Source: Helicobacter_F equorum (GTDB taxonomy: Bacteria > Campylobacterota > Campylobacteria > Campylobacterales > Helicobacteraceae). Taken from it: a stretch of 64,000 bases of DNA. The notes under the pieces are model-generated. The model ran no database searches and was not told the DNA's origin. It was given only the letters and a program-made list of their open reading frames with translations. The DNA is taken from assembly GCF_042649585.1 (NCBI RefSeq), contig NZ_JBHRZM010000009.1, forward strand, positions 358,048 to 422,047, written 5' to 3'. This document shows, piece by piece, positions 1 to 8,574 of the stretch. The number at the start of each line of letters is the position of its first letter. Position 1 is the first letter of the stretch. A program made the position numbers and the translations under genes.

Positions 1-74
1 AGCTTTTTATAGTCTTTTTGCATATAGGCTTTCAAAGCCTCTTTAGAATCTATATATATTTCACTAAGTGCCAT
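1..74 (-). CDS. N-terminal fragment of an unrecognised protein cut by the window edge
   Basis: An open frame on the minus strand starts at an ATG (74-72) and runs off the left end of the window. The visible 24 residues begin MALSEIYIDSKEAL and contain no motif I recognise. No strong ribosome binding site is visible upstream. It lies downstream of trxB in the same direction, but about 240 bases and a hairpin separate them, so it is probably not in the same transcript. The start and even the coding status are uncertain. Confidence 0.4.
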   Translation of the reverse strand, partial: MALSEIYIDSKEALKAYMQKDYKK

Positions 75-277
75 ATGCAACGTTTAACCCCAAGATGACA
101 AGTTTTTCATCTGTATTTCTTTGTAAATCAAAGATATAGAGATTGTCTCAAAACAATTACAAAAGAAAGTCTTTTATGATGTATGCAGATATCGCAATAG
201 CTCGTAATAATTTTGGTGCTTTTTGTAAAAGTAAACCGAAAGGATAAGAGAGAATCTAACTAGAATAGAAACTATAG

Positions 278-306
278 CAGGTATCGCAAGAAGTTTGCAA
301 TACCTG
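278..306. terminator. Hairpin downstream of trxB, terminator-like
   Basis: An inverted repeat of 12 bases with one mismatch (278-289 and 295-306) has a 5-base loop. It lies 11 bases past the trxB stop. On the plus strand it is followed by TTTT; on the minus strand, the direction of trxB, the tail is poorer in T. It could stop transcription in either direction. The rest of the 75-316 gap shows nothing else. Confidence 0.5.
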
Positions 307-316
307 TTTTATGGTA

Positions 317-1252
317 TTAATGGTGCTCAAGGTAAGCGATAGCTTGGAGTGCGGCGGTAGCACCATCACCAGCGGCACATACGACTTGTTTTGGGGCTTG
401 TACACGCACATCACCAGCAGCAAAAAGCCCAGGGACACTGGTTTTCATAGATAGATCTACCTTTATGCTATTCCACTCATCACATTCACAAAGCATACTG
501 CCATCAGGTTGTTTGAGAATCTGTGTATTTACATCATAACCCACAAATACAAAAACACCAAATACTGCCAAATCTTGCACAGCTCCGCTTTGGATATTTT
601 TGATTGTTACACCCGTTACACCGCTATTATCACCTTTGATTTCTTCTATTATTGTGGGGGTGATAATCTCTATTTTTGGATTTTCTTTGACATGTTGGAT
701 TGTTACAGGTGCAGCACGAAAACCATCTCGTCTATGGATAAGATAGATTTTGTTGCAGATTCTAGAGAGATAGATCGCTTCTTCAAGTGCTGTATCGCCA
801 CCGCCAATGACTGCTACATCTTTACCTTTGTAAAAAAATCCATCACAAGTCGCGCAAGTGCTTACACCACGCCCCCAAAATATATCCTCGCCTTTTACAC
901 CAGATCGTTTTGGTCGTCCACCTGCCGCAAAAATCACCGCTTTGGCTTCTACGACTTTGCCATCGCCTTGTGTGATTGTAAAAATATCGCCCTGTTTGCT
1001 CACCATACTAATTTCTGTCATTTCGTGCTTCAATCCGAATCTAAAGCATTGCTCTTGCCATGGCTCCATGAAGTCCAAACCGCTTTTGATTTCTTTGACG
1101 CCCGGATAGTTTTCTATTTCACTACTACCTGTGATTTGTCCGCCAGGCATTCCCTTTTCAAATAAAACAACATTTTTTATCCCGCCTCGTGTTGCATATA
1201 ATCCTGCAGTAAGTCCAGCAGGACCACCACCAATAATTGCTAGATCAATCAT
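317..1252 (-). CDS. trxB: Thioredoxin reductase (NADPH)
   Basis: A 311-residue low-molecular-weight thioredoxin reductase, the usual family length. It passes electrons from NADPH through FAD to thioredoxin in the cytoplasm. The FAD-binding GGGPAG motif is at residues 8-13, the redox-active CATC at 133-136, the NADPH-binding GGGDTA near 150, and the C-terminal FAD motif (GDVR) near residue 277. The ATG is preceded by AAAGGAG about 7 bases away, and a TATAAT box lies about 30 bases upstream. It appears to be a single-gene unit, with a gap and a hairpin downstream. No thioredoxin gene is in the window. Family assignment is secure. Confidence 0.96.
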   Translation of the reverse strand: MIDLAIIGGGPAGLTAGLYATRGGIKNVVLFEKGMPGGQITGSSEIENYPGVKEIKSGLDFMEPWQEQCFRFGLKHEMTEISMVSKQGDIFTITQGDGKVVEAKAVIFAAGGRPKRSGVKGEDIFWGRGVSTCATCDGFFYKGKDVAVIGGGDTALEEAIYLSRICNKIYLIHRRDGFRAAPVTIQHVKENPKIEIITPTIIEEIKGDNSGVTGVTIKNIQSGAVQDLAVFGVFVFVGYDVNTQILKQPDGSMLCECDEWNSIKVDLSMKTSVPGLFAAGDVRVQAPKQVVCAAGDGATAALQAIAYLEHH

Positions 1253-1281
1253 TTGTATCTCCTTTGTTTTTAGATTAGAGG

Positions 1282-1287
1282 ATTATA
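1282..1287 (-). promoter_or_regulatory. -10 box of trxB
   Basis: A perfect TATAAT on the minus strand lies 30 bases before the trxB start codon. No -35 element is obvious, which is normal for housekeeping promoters in Helicobacter. Confidence 0.55.
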
Positions 1288-1328
1288 TGACAATGTCTTA
1301 AACAAATGATATTTTTTGTTATTTATTG

Positions 1329-2174
1329 CTACCATAGCTGAAATTCTGTTTTTGTATTTTTGTATAAGCTTCGCGATCTTCCACCTATGTCGTATTCGAC
1401 TGCAAAGCCATATTTCACACTTGCCAAGCCAGATTTTTTGATTTTTGCACCCTCATAGGTTTCTTGTGGCACACTAAGCACACCCACTGATCCTCCAGTT
1501 CTTGGTGCAAGTTTTTTATTGACACCTATTTCACTTATCAAATCTCCATCGACATAAAGTGCAAGGTATGTGATTGTAACAAACTCATCTGTTTTGTTAC
1601 TGATATTAAGACCTACACTTCCTTTGCCTAGATTAAAGGCATTTGCACGCAAGATAATATCATCATTTTCTATGCTTACTGCTGGCATAGTTTTGTTGGC
1701 AAGCACTACACGCGCTGGTGTGTCACCACGATTATTTTTGGCATACATATCTGCACCACTAGAGAGGAGGAGATTTATCATAGCAGTATTTTTTTTGAGC
1801 ACAGCATAATGCAAGGGTGTGTTGCCTAAATGTTCATCGGCTACATTGACTTTGGCGCCCTTTTGTATGAGTTCTTTTGCCATACGCACATTACCCAATG
1901 CCACAACCTTGAGTAATGCAGTTTCACCATGGCATATAGCATTAACATCAGCTCCACGCTCTATGAGCAATCCCACAATCTCAATATTACCCTTACGCGC
2001 AGCATCATAAAGTGGTGTGCTACCGCGTAGTCTTGCTTCGACATCGGCTCCTAAGGAAATCCCCTTGCGGACTTCTGTATAGTTATTACTAAATAGCATA
2101 TTATTGTATCGATCATTTGCTCCAAAACTCATACTTCCAAAACTTAAACACATCATTAAGACTACAATTCGCAT
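1329..2174 (-). CDS. Exported ankyrin-repeat protein
   Basis: About 281 residues from the chosen start. It opens with a signal peptide (MRIVVLMMCLSFGSMSFGA), so it is probably periplasmic. Three to four ankyrin repeats follow, with typical GSTPLYDAARKGNIEIVGLL and NTPLHYAVLKKNTAMINLLL stretches, and then a beta-rich C-terminal domain of about 120 residues that I do not recognise. A longer frame opens at 2237, but that start overlaps the upstream gene. The ATG at 2174 has AAGGGGAGA just before it and gives a clean signal sequence. It sits 10 bases after the HIT gene and is probably cotranscribed with it. Ankyrin repeats bind proteins; the partner is unknown. Confidence 0.85.
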   Translation of the reverse strand: MRIVVLMMCLSFGSMSFGANDRYNNMLFSNNYTEVRKGISLGADVEARLRGSTPLYDAARKGNIEIVGLLIERGADVNAICHGETALLKVVALGNVRMAKELIQKGAKVNVADEHLGNTPLHYAVLKKNTAMINLLLSSGADMYAKNNRGDTPARVVLANKTMPAVSIENDDIILRANAFNLGKGSVGLNISNKTDEFVTITYLALYVDGDLISEIGVNKKLAPRTGGSVGVLSVPQETYEGAKIKKSGLASVKYGFAVEYDIGGRSRSLYKNTKTEFQLW

Positions 2175-2184
2175 ACTTCTCCCC

Positions 2185-2670
2185 TTAGTGTAGATGTTTT
2201 TTGGCAAGTGTTGCGATTTTTTCAAAAATTTCATCAAAATCTACTCCATATGTGCGTGCATTAGCCACAGAAGTCATAAAGTTTGTATCTCCTATGTAGC
2301 GTGGAACAAAATGGATATGGATATGTTCAGGTATTCCTGCTCCACCGGCTTTTTTGATATTCATACCCATATTCACCCCACTAGCACCATATTCATACAA
2401 GATTCCAAAGGCTCTTTGACTTAGGGTTTGTATGTGTATCCAAACTTTAGAATCTAATAATTCTGGTGAATCACAATGTGTGTGTGGGATAAGCATAAAA
2501 TGTCCGGGCGTGTAAGGATAGAGATTCATCACACCAAAACAGACTTCATCACGATAAAATACGCGGTTTTTCTTGTCTGATTCAGGAGAAGCGCTAATGG
2601 CGCAAAATACACAAGATGTATCCTTTGATCCAAAATATTCTTTGCGCCACGGAGCATAGATTCTTTGCAT
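2185..2670 (-). CDS. HIT-family nucleotide-binding hydrolase
   Basis: A 161-residue histidine-triad protein. The signature HIHIHFVPR is near the C terminus; its middle histidine is the nucleophile that attacks the alpha phosphate of nucleotide substrates in this family. A CVFC pair near residue 20 may bind zinc. The ATG at 2670 (MQRIYAPWRKEYF) is preceded by AAAAGGAGAG, better than the upstream ATGs at 2703/2700 that would overlap murF. Gene order HIT-murF-hydrolase-ddl matches H. pylori. The physiological substrate is not evident from sequence. Confidence 0.92.
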   Translation of the reverse strand: MQRIYAPWRKEYFGSKDTSCVFCAISASPESDKKNRVFYRDEVCFGVMNLYPYTPGHFMLIPHTHCDSPELLDSKVWIHIQTLSQRAFGILYEYGASGVNMGMNIKKAGGAGIPEHIHIHFVPRYIGDTNFMTSVANARTYGVDFDEIFEKIATLAKKHLH

Positions 2671-2680
2671 CACTCTCCTT

Positions 2681-4153
2681 TTAAATGAAGTTTGGTGCAT
2701 CATTACTAAAAAGAATAAGATCGCCAGGCAAAGTGCAAGCCTTAAGCATACTCTCTAGGGATTCTTTACTATGGAGGATAATTTTTTGTGCTTTTGAAAT
2801 ATGTTTAGAAAATATTTTTGCATTGAGAGTGCCAGTGATAATAATAATATCAAAAACTTTGTCAAAATATCTTGCAAGTTCTATATTAGATTCTTGATTG
2901 CTCTCTACAATACCCGGTGTTACGACAACTTTTCGCCCTTCATATAATGATGCCAAACGCGCAGCTTCTAGCATACCTTTGAGATTGCCATTGAAACTAT
3001 CATCAAGGATAAGTTTTTGATTTGTGAAAATCTTTTGTAAACGATGTGGCACTGGTTCAAATTTGCTAACGCTATGTTGGATATCGCTCATACGCATACC
3101 AAGTTCTAATGCCATACTAACAGCAGCAGCAATATTTCCGACATTAAAAGCCCCTAAGATTTGCGTGTGGAATGGATACCAATTTCCCTTATATTCTAGT
3201 TCAAAGCTTGTGCCCTCTAGCGTGGCTTTGATCTTTCTACAACCAGTAGGATAGAGACTAATAAGTTTCTTTTTTTGTGAATCTAAATCCTTTGGTAGGG
3301 TATTTTGTTCAAATACAAAGGCTTTTCTAAGGCGTGAAGAATTGAGAATTTCAAACTTTGTATTTGTGATATTTTCTAGTGTTTTAAAATATTCTAAATG
3401 TTGTGCACCTACTTCGCCAATTATTGCGTATTGTGGTTGTAAAAATTGTGTGATTTCATCAATATCTCCCTTAAGGCGCGCTCCTGCTTCAGCAAGATAA
3501 ATATTTACACTATAATCAAGATTCTCATTAACATCTGCCATAATACCTGTAAGCGTATTGACACTACGCGGTGTCGCATAGACACTAAAGTGTGTGCTTA
3601 GAATCTGTTGCAAGAAATTTTTGATACTTGTTTTACCAAAGCTTGCAGTGATAGCGATAATTTTGAGGCGACTCATCACTCCTAGCTTGTCTTTGGCGAT
3701 TTGTCTGTATTGCTTGAGTAGCACACGTTCATAGAGATTGGATACCACTAGTGCAAACACCAACGGCAAGAGATTCATAAAAGGGGTAGAGGTTTCAAAT
3801 AAGATTCCCAACCCTTCATTAAGCAGGATAAAAAGTAAGCATAAGGCAAAAAAGCGTTGCACACGTTTGGTAAACTTGAGTGGCTTATCTTGTTTAAAAC
3901 GCCATATTCCAAGGGCTATAAGCAAAGTAAGGGCAATGAGCATGACATATTCTGTATATCCTTGAATCTGTAGCGCAGTGGCAAGAGAAAGTGGCAAGAG
4001 AAAAAACCATATATGCCACATAAGCTTATGGTGCATAAAAATAATGCGATACAAGCTGTAGTTATACCATTGCAAGAGTGTAATCAGATAATATGCAAAC
4101 TCAAAATTTAGCAAAAATCTTGCCACGATACCGATAAAATACTCTATAGTCAT
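2681..4153 (-). CDS. murF: UDP-MurNAc-tripeptide:D-Ala-D-Ala ligase with a membrane N-terminal extension
   Basis: A 490-residue Mur ligase that adds the D-Ala-D-Ala dipeptide to the cell-wall precursor. The ATP-binding loop reads ASFGKTS (near residue 172), followed by the central VYLAEAG-type segment and the C-terminal domain (LILDDSFNGNLKGM). The first 150 residues hold several hydrophobic helices before the ligase domain, which cytosolic MurF of E. coli lacks; from memory this also occurs in H. pylori HP0740. It is 11 bases upstream of the HIT gene. It is in the same direction as ddl, which makes its dipeptide substrate, three genes away. Assignment to MurF rather than another Mur ligase rests on this context and the family fit. 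Confidence 0.88.
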   Translation of the reverse strand: MTIEYFIGIVARFLLNFEFAYYLITLLQWYNYSLYRIIFMHHKLMWHIWFFLLPLSLATALQIQGYTEYVMLIALTLLIALGIWRFKQDKPLKFTKRVQRFFALCLLFILLNEGLGILFETSTPFMNLLPLVFALVVSNLYERVLLKQYRQIAKDKLGVMSRLKIIAITASFGKTSIKNFLQQILSTHFSVYATPRSVNTLTGIMADVNENLDYSVNIYLAEAGARLKGDIDEITQFLQPQYAIIGEVGAQHLEYFKTLENITNTKFEILNSSRLRKAFVFEQNTLPKDLDSQKKKLISLYPTGCRKIKATLEGTSFELEYKGNWYPFHTQILGAFNVGNIAAAVSMALELGMRMSDIQHSVSKFEPVPHRLQKIFTNQKLILDDSFNGNLKGMLEAARLASLYEGRKVVVTPGIVESNQESNIELARYFDKVFDIIIITGTLNAKIFSKHISKAQKIILHSKESLESMLKACTLPGDLILFSNDAPNFI

Positions 4154-4163
4154 ACTTTCTCAC

Positions 4164-4433
4164 TTATTTTAAAATTACAAATCCACTAAATTCACGCGGT
4201 GCTATTTTTTGGGATTGTATATGCATTACATCGGAACGCTCTGGGCCACTTTTTAAATATTGCATAAATGCATCGAGCACTTTTTGTTCCCCTTGGGCAT
4301 AGATTTCTACACTACCATCTTCAAGGTTGCGTGTGCTTCCTTGTATAGAAAGTTTGTCGGCGTGGTATTTGGCAAACTTTCTATATCCCACGCCTTGCAC
4401 TTTTCCAAAAACTAAGATGTAATATGTTTGCAT
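4164..4433 (-). CDS. acyP: Acylphosphatase
   Basis: A complete 89-residue acylphosphatase, the family's normal size, hydrolysing carboxyl-phosphate bonds in the cytoplasm. The phosphate loop with its catalytic arginine is GKVQGVGYRKF (residues 10-20). The catalytic asparagine lies in TRNLEDGSVEI. The ATG overlaps the end of the hydrolase gene by 22 bases and has AGGAGT upstream, suggesting coupled translation. It sits between cell-wall genes with no obvious functional link. Confidence 0.93.
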   Translation of the reverse strand: MQTYYILVFGKVQGVGYRKFAKYHADKLSIQGSTRNLEDGSVEIYAQGEQKVLDAFMQYLKSGPERSDVMHIQSQKIAPREFSGFVILK

Positions 4434-5188
4434 TTATACTCCTTGTGTGATATGGCATTTTGATAAAGAGATTCTATTTTGTTGGCTTGTTTGAGAAAAA
4501 AGAAATGATCCCCTTCAAGCGCGAAAAAATGGCTATTGGCTAAAAGCGAGGCTATTTGTTCTCCACTGCTTAGTGGCGTAACACTATCATCTTTGCCCCA
4601 AAATATATAGGCTTGTGCTTTACATTGCAAAAACAAGGGGCTAAAATCCTCATCTACCACATTTTTAAAGGTTTGATACATTACTTCATTGAGGTTGTCG
4701 GCGTCTTTGGATCGCAAAAAGGTTGCTTTGATGCCAAGGCTTTTGCAAAGTTTTGCAAGGAATATTTTGGCACGCACTTTAAGGGATTTTTGGACTACTA
4801 TCCCCGCACTGCTTAAGAGAATAAGTTGTGTCTTGGCAAGAATGGTCGCAATCTTGCCACCAAAGGAATGCCCGACCATAATGTATTCTTGTGAATCTAG
4901 CTCATTAAAATGTGTGCGTGTATAAGAAAGAAAAGATTCTATAATATTGGCATAATCGTGTGTGTGGAGAATGTGGGTATTTGGACTTGCTCCAAAACCG
5001 GGTAAATCAATATAAAGATGCACATAATCTCTAAAACTTTCCCCAAAAGCAAGTTTCATAAGCTCCTTGTTGCTTCCCCACCCATGCAAAAACACAAGCA
5101 CACCACGAGGATTTGTAATATGTAGATTCTGTAATGCATAACTAATAGCAAAAGTGTTATGGTGATAAGAGATTTGTGCGCTTGCCAT
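4412..5188 (-). CDS. Alpha/beta-hydrolase
   Basis: A 258-residue alpha/beta-hydrolase. An oxyanion-hole region LHGWGS is near residue 35, the nucleophile elbow GHSFGG near residue 107, an acidic residue in WGKDDSV, and a late histidine in EGDHFFF, so the catalytic triad looks complete. The substrate cannot be told from sequence. The gene starts 5 bases after ddl and overlaps acyP; the same position next to ddl is held by HP0739 in H. pylori. Confidence 0.88.
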   Translation of the reverse strand: MASAQISYHHNTFAISYALQNLHITNPRGVLVFLHGWGSNKELMKLAFGESFRDYVHLYIDLPGFGASPNTHILHTHDYANIIESFLSYTRTHFNELDSQEYIMVGHSFGGKIATILAKTQLILLSSAGIVVQKSLKVRAKIFLAKLCKSLGIKATFLRSKDADNLNEVMYQTFKNVVDEDFSPLFLQCKAQAYIFWGKDDSVTPLSSGEQIASLLANSHFFALEGDHFFFLKQANKIESLYQNAISHKEYKCKHITS

Positions 5189-5193
5189 AACGT

Positions 5194-6243
5194 TTATTTA
5201 CCCTTCGCTCTTTGGATTTGCTCTATATATTTATAGCTTGGCTTAATACGCTTTGAATGCGGGAGATTTGCACTAAGTGCTTGGAGAGTGCCTAGAAAAT
5301 CTGCAAAAAGATAATGTGCACCAGAACCAGGGATCGGGTTAATCTCATTGAGATAGACACGATCTTGTATCACAAAAAAATCACAGCGTATCAGTGCACC
5401 TTCAAATGCATCAGTGTAGATTTTTTTGAAATTTTCTTGCAATTCTTGCTCTAGTGCAGGGGATATATCAGCGCGTAGCACTTGTTGTGTGCGTGAAAAA
5501 TCTAAATATTTGTCCTCAAAATTTAAAAATTGTTTTTTACAAGGTTCTTCAACGATAGAAAAAACCCATCCTTCCCCAATCTTGCACCCTGCGAGATTAT
5601 ATTCTTTGACATTTTCGATAAATGGCTCAACAAGCACACGCGTATCATATTCAAACGCACTATCAAGTCCATAGCGTAATTCGCTTTCTTGCGTGACTAC
5701 GCTCACGCCAATAGAGCTACCAAGTCTTGCAGGTTTAATAATCACAGGATATGGGATTGTAAGTGTCGGTGTGTTTTGTTGTGTGAGTATTTGAGATTCT
5801 AGAGTGAGCACATCCCTTTGGGTTGCAAAAAGCTTTGTGAGGGATTTATCAAAACTCAAAACACAAGCTTGCACGCGTGGTGCGATATAAGGGATTGTAA
5901 AAAATTCACAAAGCGCACTTAGTGTGCCATCTTCGCCATCAGCCCCATGTATGAGGCTATATAAAACTGCAATTTTAAGAATCTTTGGTTTATTAAATAA
6001 GCCCTGTGGATAGTAAAAACCACCATTGCCTAAAAAGAGTTCTTTGGCTTTTGTTTTATATAAGCCTTGGGCAAAAAATGAAGATTTCATATATTCGTGT
6101 GAAATAAGCCAAAAGCGATGATTGCCGTCTAAGAAAATATAGTGCTCTATGTATGCTCCAAGCGTTTTTTTTAGTGCAATTGTGCTAACAATGCTAATCT
6201 CATGCTCATAACTTGCTCCACCAAATACTATACCAATACCCAT
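5194..6243 (-). CDS. ddl: D-alanine--D-alanine ligase
   Basis: A 349-residue ATP-grasp ligase that joins two D-alanines for the peptidoglycan stem peptide. Diagnostic stretches are GGASYEHEISI at the N terminus, HGADGEDG (near 120), KPARLGSSIGVSV for ATP binding, and the C-terminal metal/ATP motif NEINPIPGSG. Two ATGs lie in tandem (6246 and 6243). The second has better spacing from AAAGGA. It is the first gene of a minus-strand run ddl-hydrolase-acyP-murF-HIT-ankyrin and supplies MurF's substrate. Confidence 0.95.
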   Translation of the reverse strand: MGIGIVFGGASYEHEISIVSTIALKKTLGAYIEHYIFLDGNHRFWLISHEYMKSSFFAQGLYKTKAKELFLGNGGFYYPQGLFNKPKILKIAVLYSLIHGADGEDGTLSALCEFFTIPYIAPRVQACVLSFDKSLTKLFATQRDVLTLESQILTQQNTPTLTIPYPVIIKPARLGSSIGVSVVTQESELRYGLDSAFEYDTRVLVEPFIENVKEYNLAGCKIGEGWVFSIVEEPCKKQFLNFEDKYLDFSRTQQVLRADISPALEQELQENFKKIYTDAFEGALIRCDFFVIQDRVYLNEINPIPGSGAHYLFADFLGTLQALSANLPHSKRIKPSYKYIEQIQRAKGK

Positions 6244-6301
6244 CATATTCCTTTGCTACAATTTGAGGCTGGATTGTAGCTTGAAATAACTAAAAAGATT
6301 A

Positions 6302-7425
6302 TTATGTGCGTTTGTTTGTGAGGTTTTTACCAAAAGCTATGCATGGCTTTTCGATGTATTTATGTAAGAGATAGGCAAAAGCCACGACAACACAGAGATT
6401 AGCCAATAGATAAAGGTTTGCTAAAAGAGGATTACCAAAATTTATATAAAACCTTTCGTTTATGAAATTAGTCTGCGCATAGCCATATTTGACAAAGAAT
6501 CTTGGCAACACACCAAAGATTCCTATAATAAAAGCGTGGGAGATATAGATACTATATGAGAGTGTGCCAAGAAATCTAAACAATCTAGTTTCTACTATAT
6601 AGGTAATCCCCCCCCCCTATAGGCTGTATTTTTCCAATATGAGCTTAGCCCAAAGATAAGCACTAAGCCACTAAAGACAAACACTGCATATTGTTCCTGA
6701 TTACAAGTAATGATATAGACACTTACAATAATCATAAGAGCTTCTAGGATTGTAAGCAATAATGGTGACAAGGGTTTTGTTTTACAGATGGTAAAAACCC
6801 AATACACAAGCACACCACTACAAAAATATAAAATACCAGAGACACCCTCGATCCTTATAAATCCTATAAGATGAAAATATGCAAAGCTAGCACTAAGAAG
6901 CATAATTCCATAACGCGCAAATTTTGGGATACACATTAAGATTCCAAAAAATATATAGAGATACCATTCTACACTTAAACTCCAAGCGGGGTAATTAAAT
7001 GAGAGTGGATATGTCCAAGAGAGCCAAGATTGTAGCAATAAACAGGTTGGTAGTATCTGATCTATACCATTTGTTTTACTAAAGGGAGGGTTATTGAAAA
7101 CCCCAAATTGGGAGTAAAATACATACTTAAGATATTCTAAAATAAGAAACGCAAGTAGCACGAGATAATATAAAGGTAGGATTCTAAAGCCTCGTGCAAT
7201 CATGAAACGCTTGAAGGTAAAAGTAGCTGTATCATAGGCATAGACTATAACAAAACCACTTAATACAAAGAAAAAAGGTACAAATAGTGAGGAGTGGCGA
7301 AAAAAATCCCACTCACTCACAGCTGAACTAATGGACAAATGAAAGATTACCACGCTAATAGCAGCAATTCCTCTAAAACTATCTAATGCGCCTAAGTGTA
7401 TGTTTTTATTCCCATGTATCATCAT
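6302..7425 (-). pseudogene. Phase-variable acyltransferase (acyltransferase-3 family), frame-shifted OFF
   Basis: A membrane O-acyltransferase of the OafA type is split by a G10 tract (6608-6617). The 5' part (to 6595, 276 residues) starts at ATGATG right after nifU and carries the family start LDSFRGIAAISVVIFHLS and many membrane helices. Translation through the tract ends after RGGGLPI. The 3' part continues the protein in another frame (LFRFLGTLSYSIYISHAF) to 6302. Tracing the codons, G11 or G8 would join the two into one protein of about 374 residues, so the gene reads OFF at G10. Enzymes of this family add acetyl or similar groups to surface glycans. A contingency gene is more likely than true decay because both halves are otherwise intact. 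Confidence 0.85.
6608..6617. repeat. C10 homopolymer (G10 in the acyltransferase)
   Basis: Ten consecutive C on the plus strand lie inside the acyltransferase gene. Tract lengths of 8 or 11 would restore the frame. Slippage during replication is the expected switching mechanism. Confidence 0.95.
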
Positions 7426-7427
7426 TA

Positions 7428-8408
7428 TTAGATTGGAAATACGCGGATATTTGGATCAAGGTTTTCTTGCAATACAGATTCTATAGCAAAGAGTGTCCCT
7501 GTCGCCCCACTTGCACAACCACTGCATGCTCCAAGATAGCGTATATACACATCAATATATCCATCACTAGAATCTTTGATATCCAAAATTTCCATATTGC
7601 CACCATCCATCATAAGCATTGGTCGCACTTGCGCATCAATAAGAGAATCTACTGCTTTAACTTTTTGCACCATTGTCATATCTTTAAACGCTAATTCTCC
7701 ACTCGCACTTTTTGCGACATTATCTTTGAGTGCCTCGCGATCCATTTCTGCACGCACATCAGCAAGAATATCCACAAGGTAATATTCACGCTTTTCGTGT
7801 CCACCAGGTTTGACACAACTTTTGCAAAATGCCCCTGCCTTAGTGTAGTTTGTGATTTCTTCTACGGTTTTAAGATCATTAAGCTTAATAACTTCTTTGA
7901 TTGTTGAAAGACTTACGCGTGCACATTCACATACAATGATTTCATTTTCAAAGTCTTCCTCACTTTTGCCTAAATATATTCCTGCTGCTTTTTTGATTAC
8001 GTCATATGCCATAACCGAACAATGCATTTTTTGCCCTGGGACAGCTGGTGTATCAGGATCATCACGCAACGCGCGCTCCACATCAAGATTAGTAATCTTA
8101 ACAACATCTTGCACTTTTTTGCCAAGACAAAGTTCTACCATCATATCGCTACTTGCAATAGCCGTGCCACAGCCAAAGCTTTTAAATTTCGCATCAATAA
8201 TCACATCATTTGAATCTACAAGCCAATACAATCGCACCGCATCACCACAAGATTCTGCACCATAGTCTGCAACGATAAGTTTTGCACCTCTAGCATCTGC
8301 ATCTTTTTGTGTCAACACGCCTAAATGTGTAGGATTATCCATTCTTTCACTCACTTTTTTGCTATATGCGTCCCAAAGAGCACCACCGAGTAAGTCATTT
8401 TTTGCCAT
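7428..8408 (-). CDS. nifU: NifU-type Fe-S cluster scaffold
   Basis: A 326-residue three-domain NifU. The N-terminal IscU-like domain carries scaffold cysteines (KSFGCGTA and QKMHCSVMA). The middle has a [2Fe-2S] BFD-like domain (CECARVS and CKSC). The C-terminal Nfu domain has CSGC (in RYLGACSGCASG). In Helicobacter this NIF-type pair is the general cytoplasmic Fe-S assembly system, not a nitrogen-fixation factor. ATG with AAGGAAC upstream. It lies downstream of nifS in the same direction, 166 bases away, with a hairpin in between. The stop codon abuts the start of the phase-variable acyltransferase, which could be cotranscribed. Confidence 0.96.
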   Translation of the reverse strand: MAKNDLLGGALWDAYSKKVSERMDNPTHLGVLTQKDADARGAKLIVADYGAESCGDAVRLYWLVDSNDVIIDAKFKSFGCGTAIASSDMMVELCLGKKVQDVVKITNLDVERALRDDPDTPAVPGQKMHCSVMAYDVIKKAAGIYLGKSEEDFENEIIVCECARVSLSTIKEVIKLNDLKTVEEITNYTKAGAFCKSCVKPGGHEKREYYLVDILADVRAEMDREALKDNVAKSASGELAFKDMTMVQKVKAVDSLIDAQVRPMLMMDGGNMEILDIKDSSDGYIDVYIRYLGACSGCASGATGTLFAIESVLQENLDPNIRVFPI

Positions 8409-8534
8409 ATTTGTTCCTTAATTGTTATTATGTTAAGAATTTGTTTTGTGTATTCATTTGTAATGATTAGCACAATTTTGGACGGATGCTTTCTGCCCAA
8501 AAGTGTACCAAGCAACTTTAACTTGACTTAAGGA

Positions 8535-8569
8535 ATTAAGAGAATCTAATTGTACCGGATTCTCTTAAT
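8535..8569. terminator. 12-bp hairpin between nifS and nifU
   Basis: A perfect 12-base inverted repeat (8535-8546 and 8558-8569) with an 11-base loop lies just past the nifS stop. Read on the minus strand it is followed by a T-rich tail (TCCTTAAG), so it may end or attenuate nifS transcription before nifU. The arms contain the abundant words AGAATC/GATTCT. Confidence 0.6.
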
Positions 8570-8574
8570 GTCAT

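Noticed and set aside
509..1165. Open frame of 218 codons antisense to trxB
   Set aside because: It lies wholly within trxB, has no ribosome site and a composition rich in Cys, Phe and Tyr typical of an antisense shadow.
6302..6583. Separate small membrane protein starting at a TTG
   Set aside because: Its sequence is the missing end of the acyltransferase in another frame; the G10 tract explains the split.
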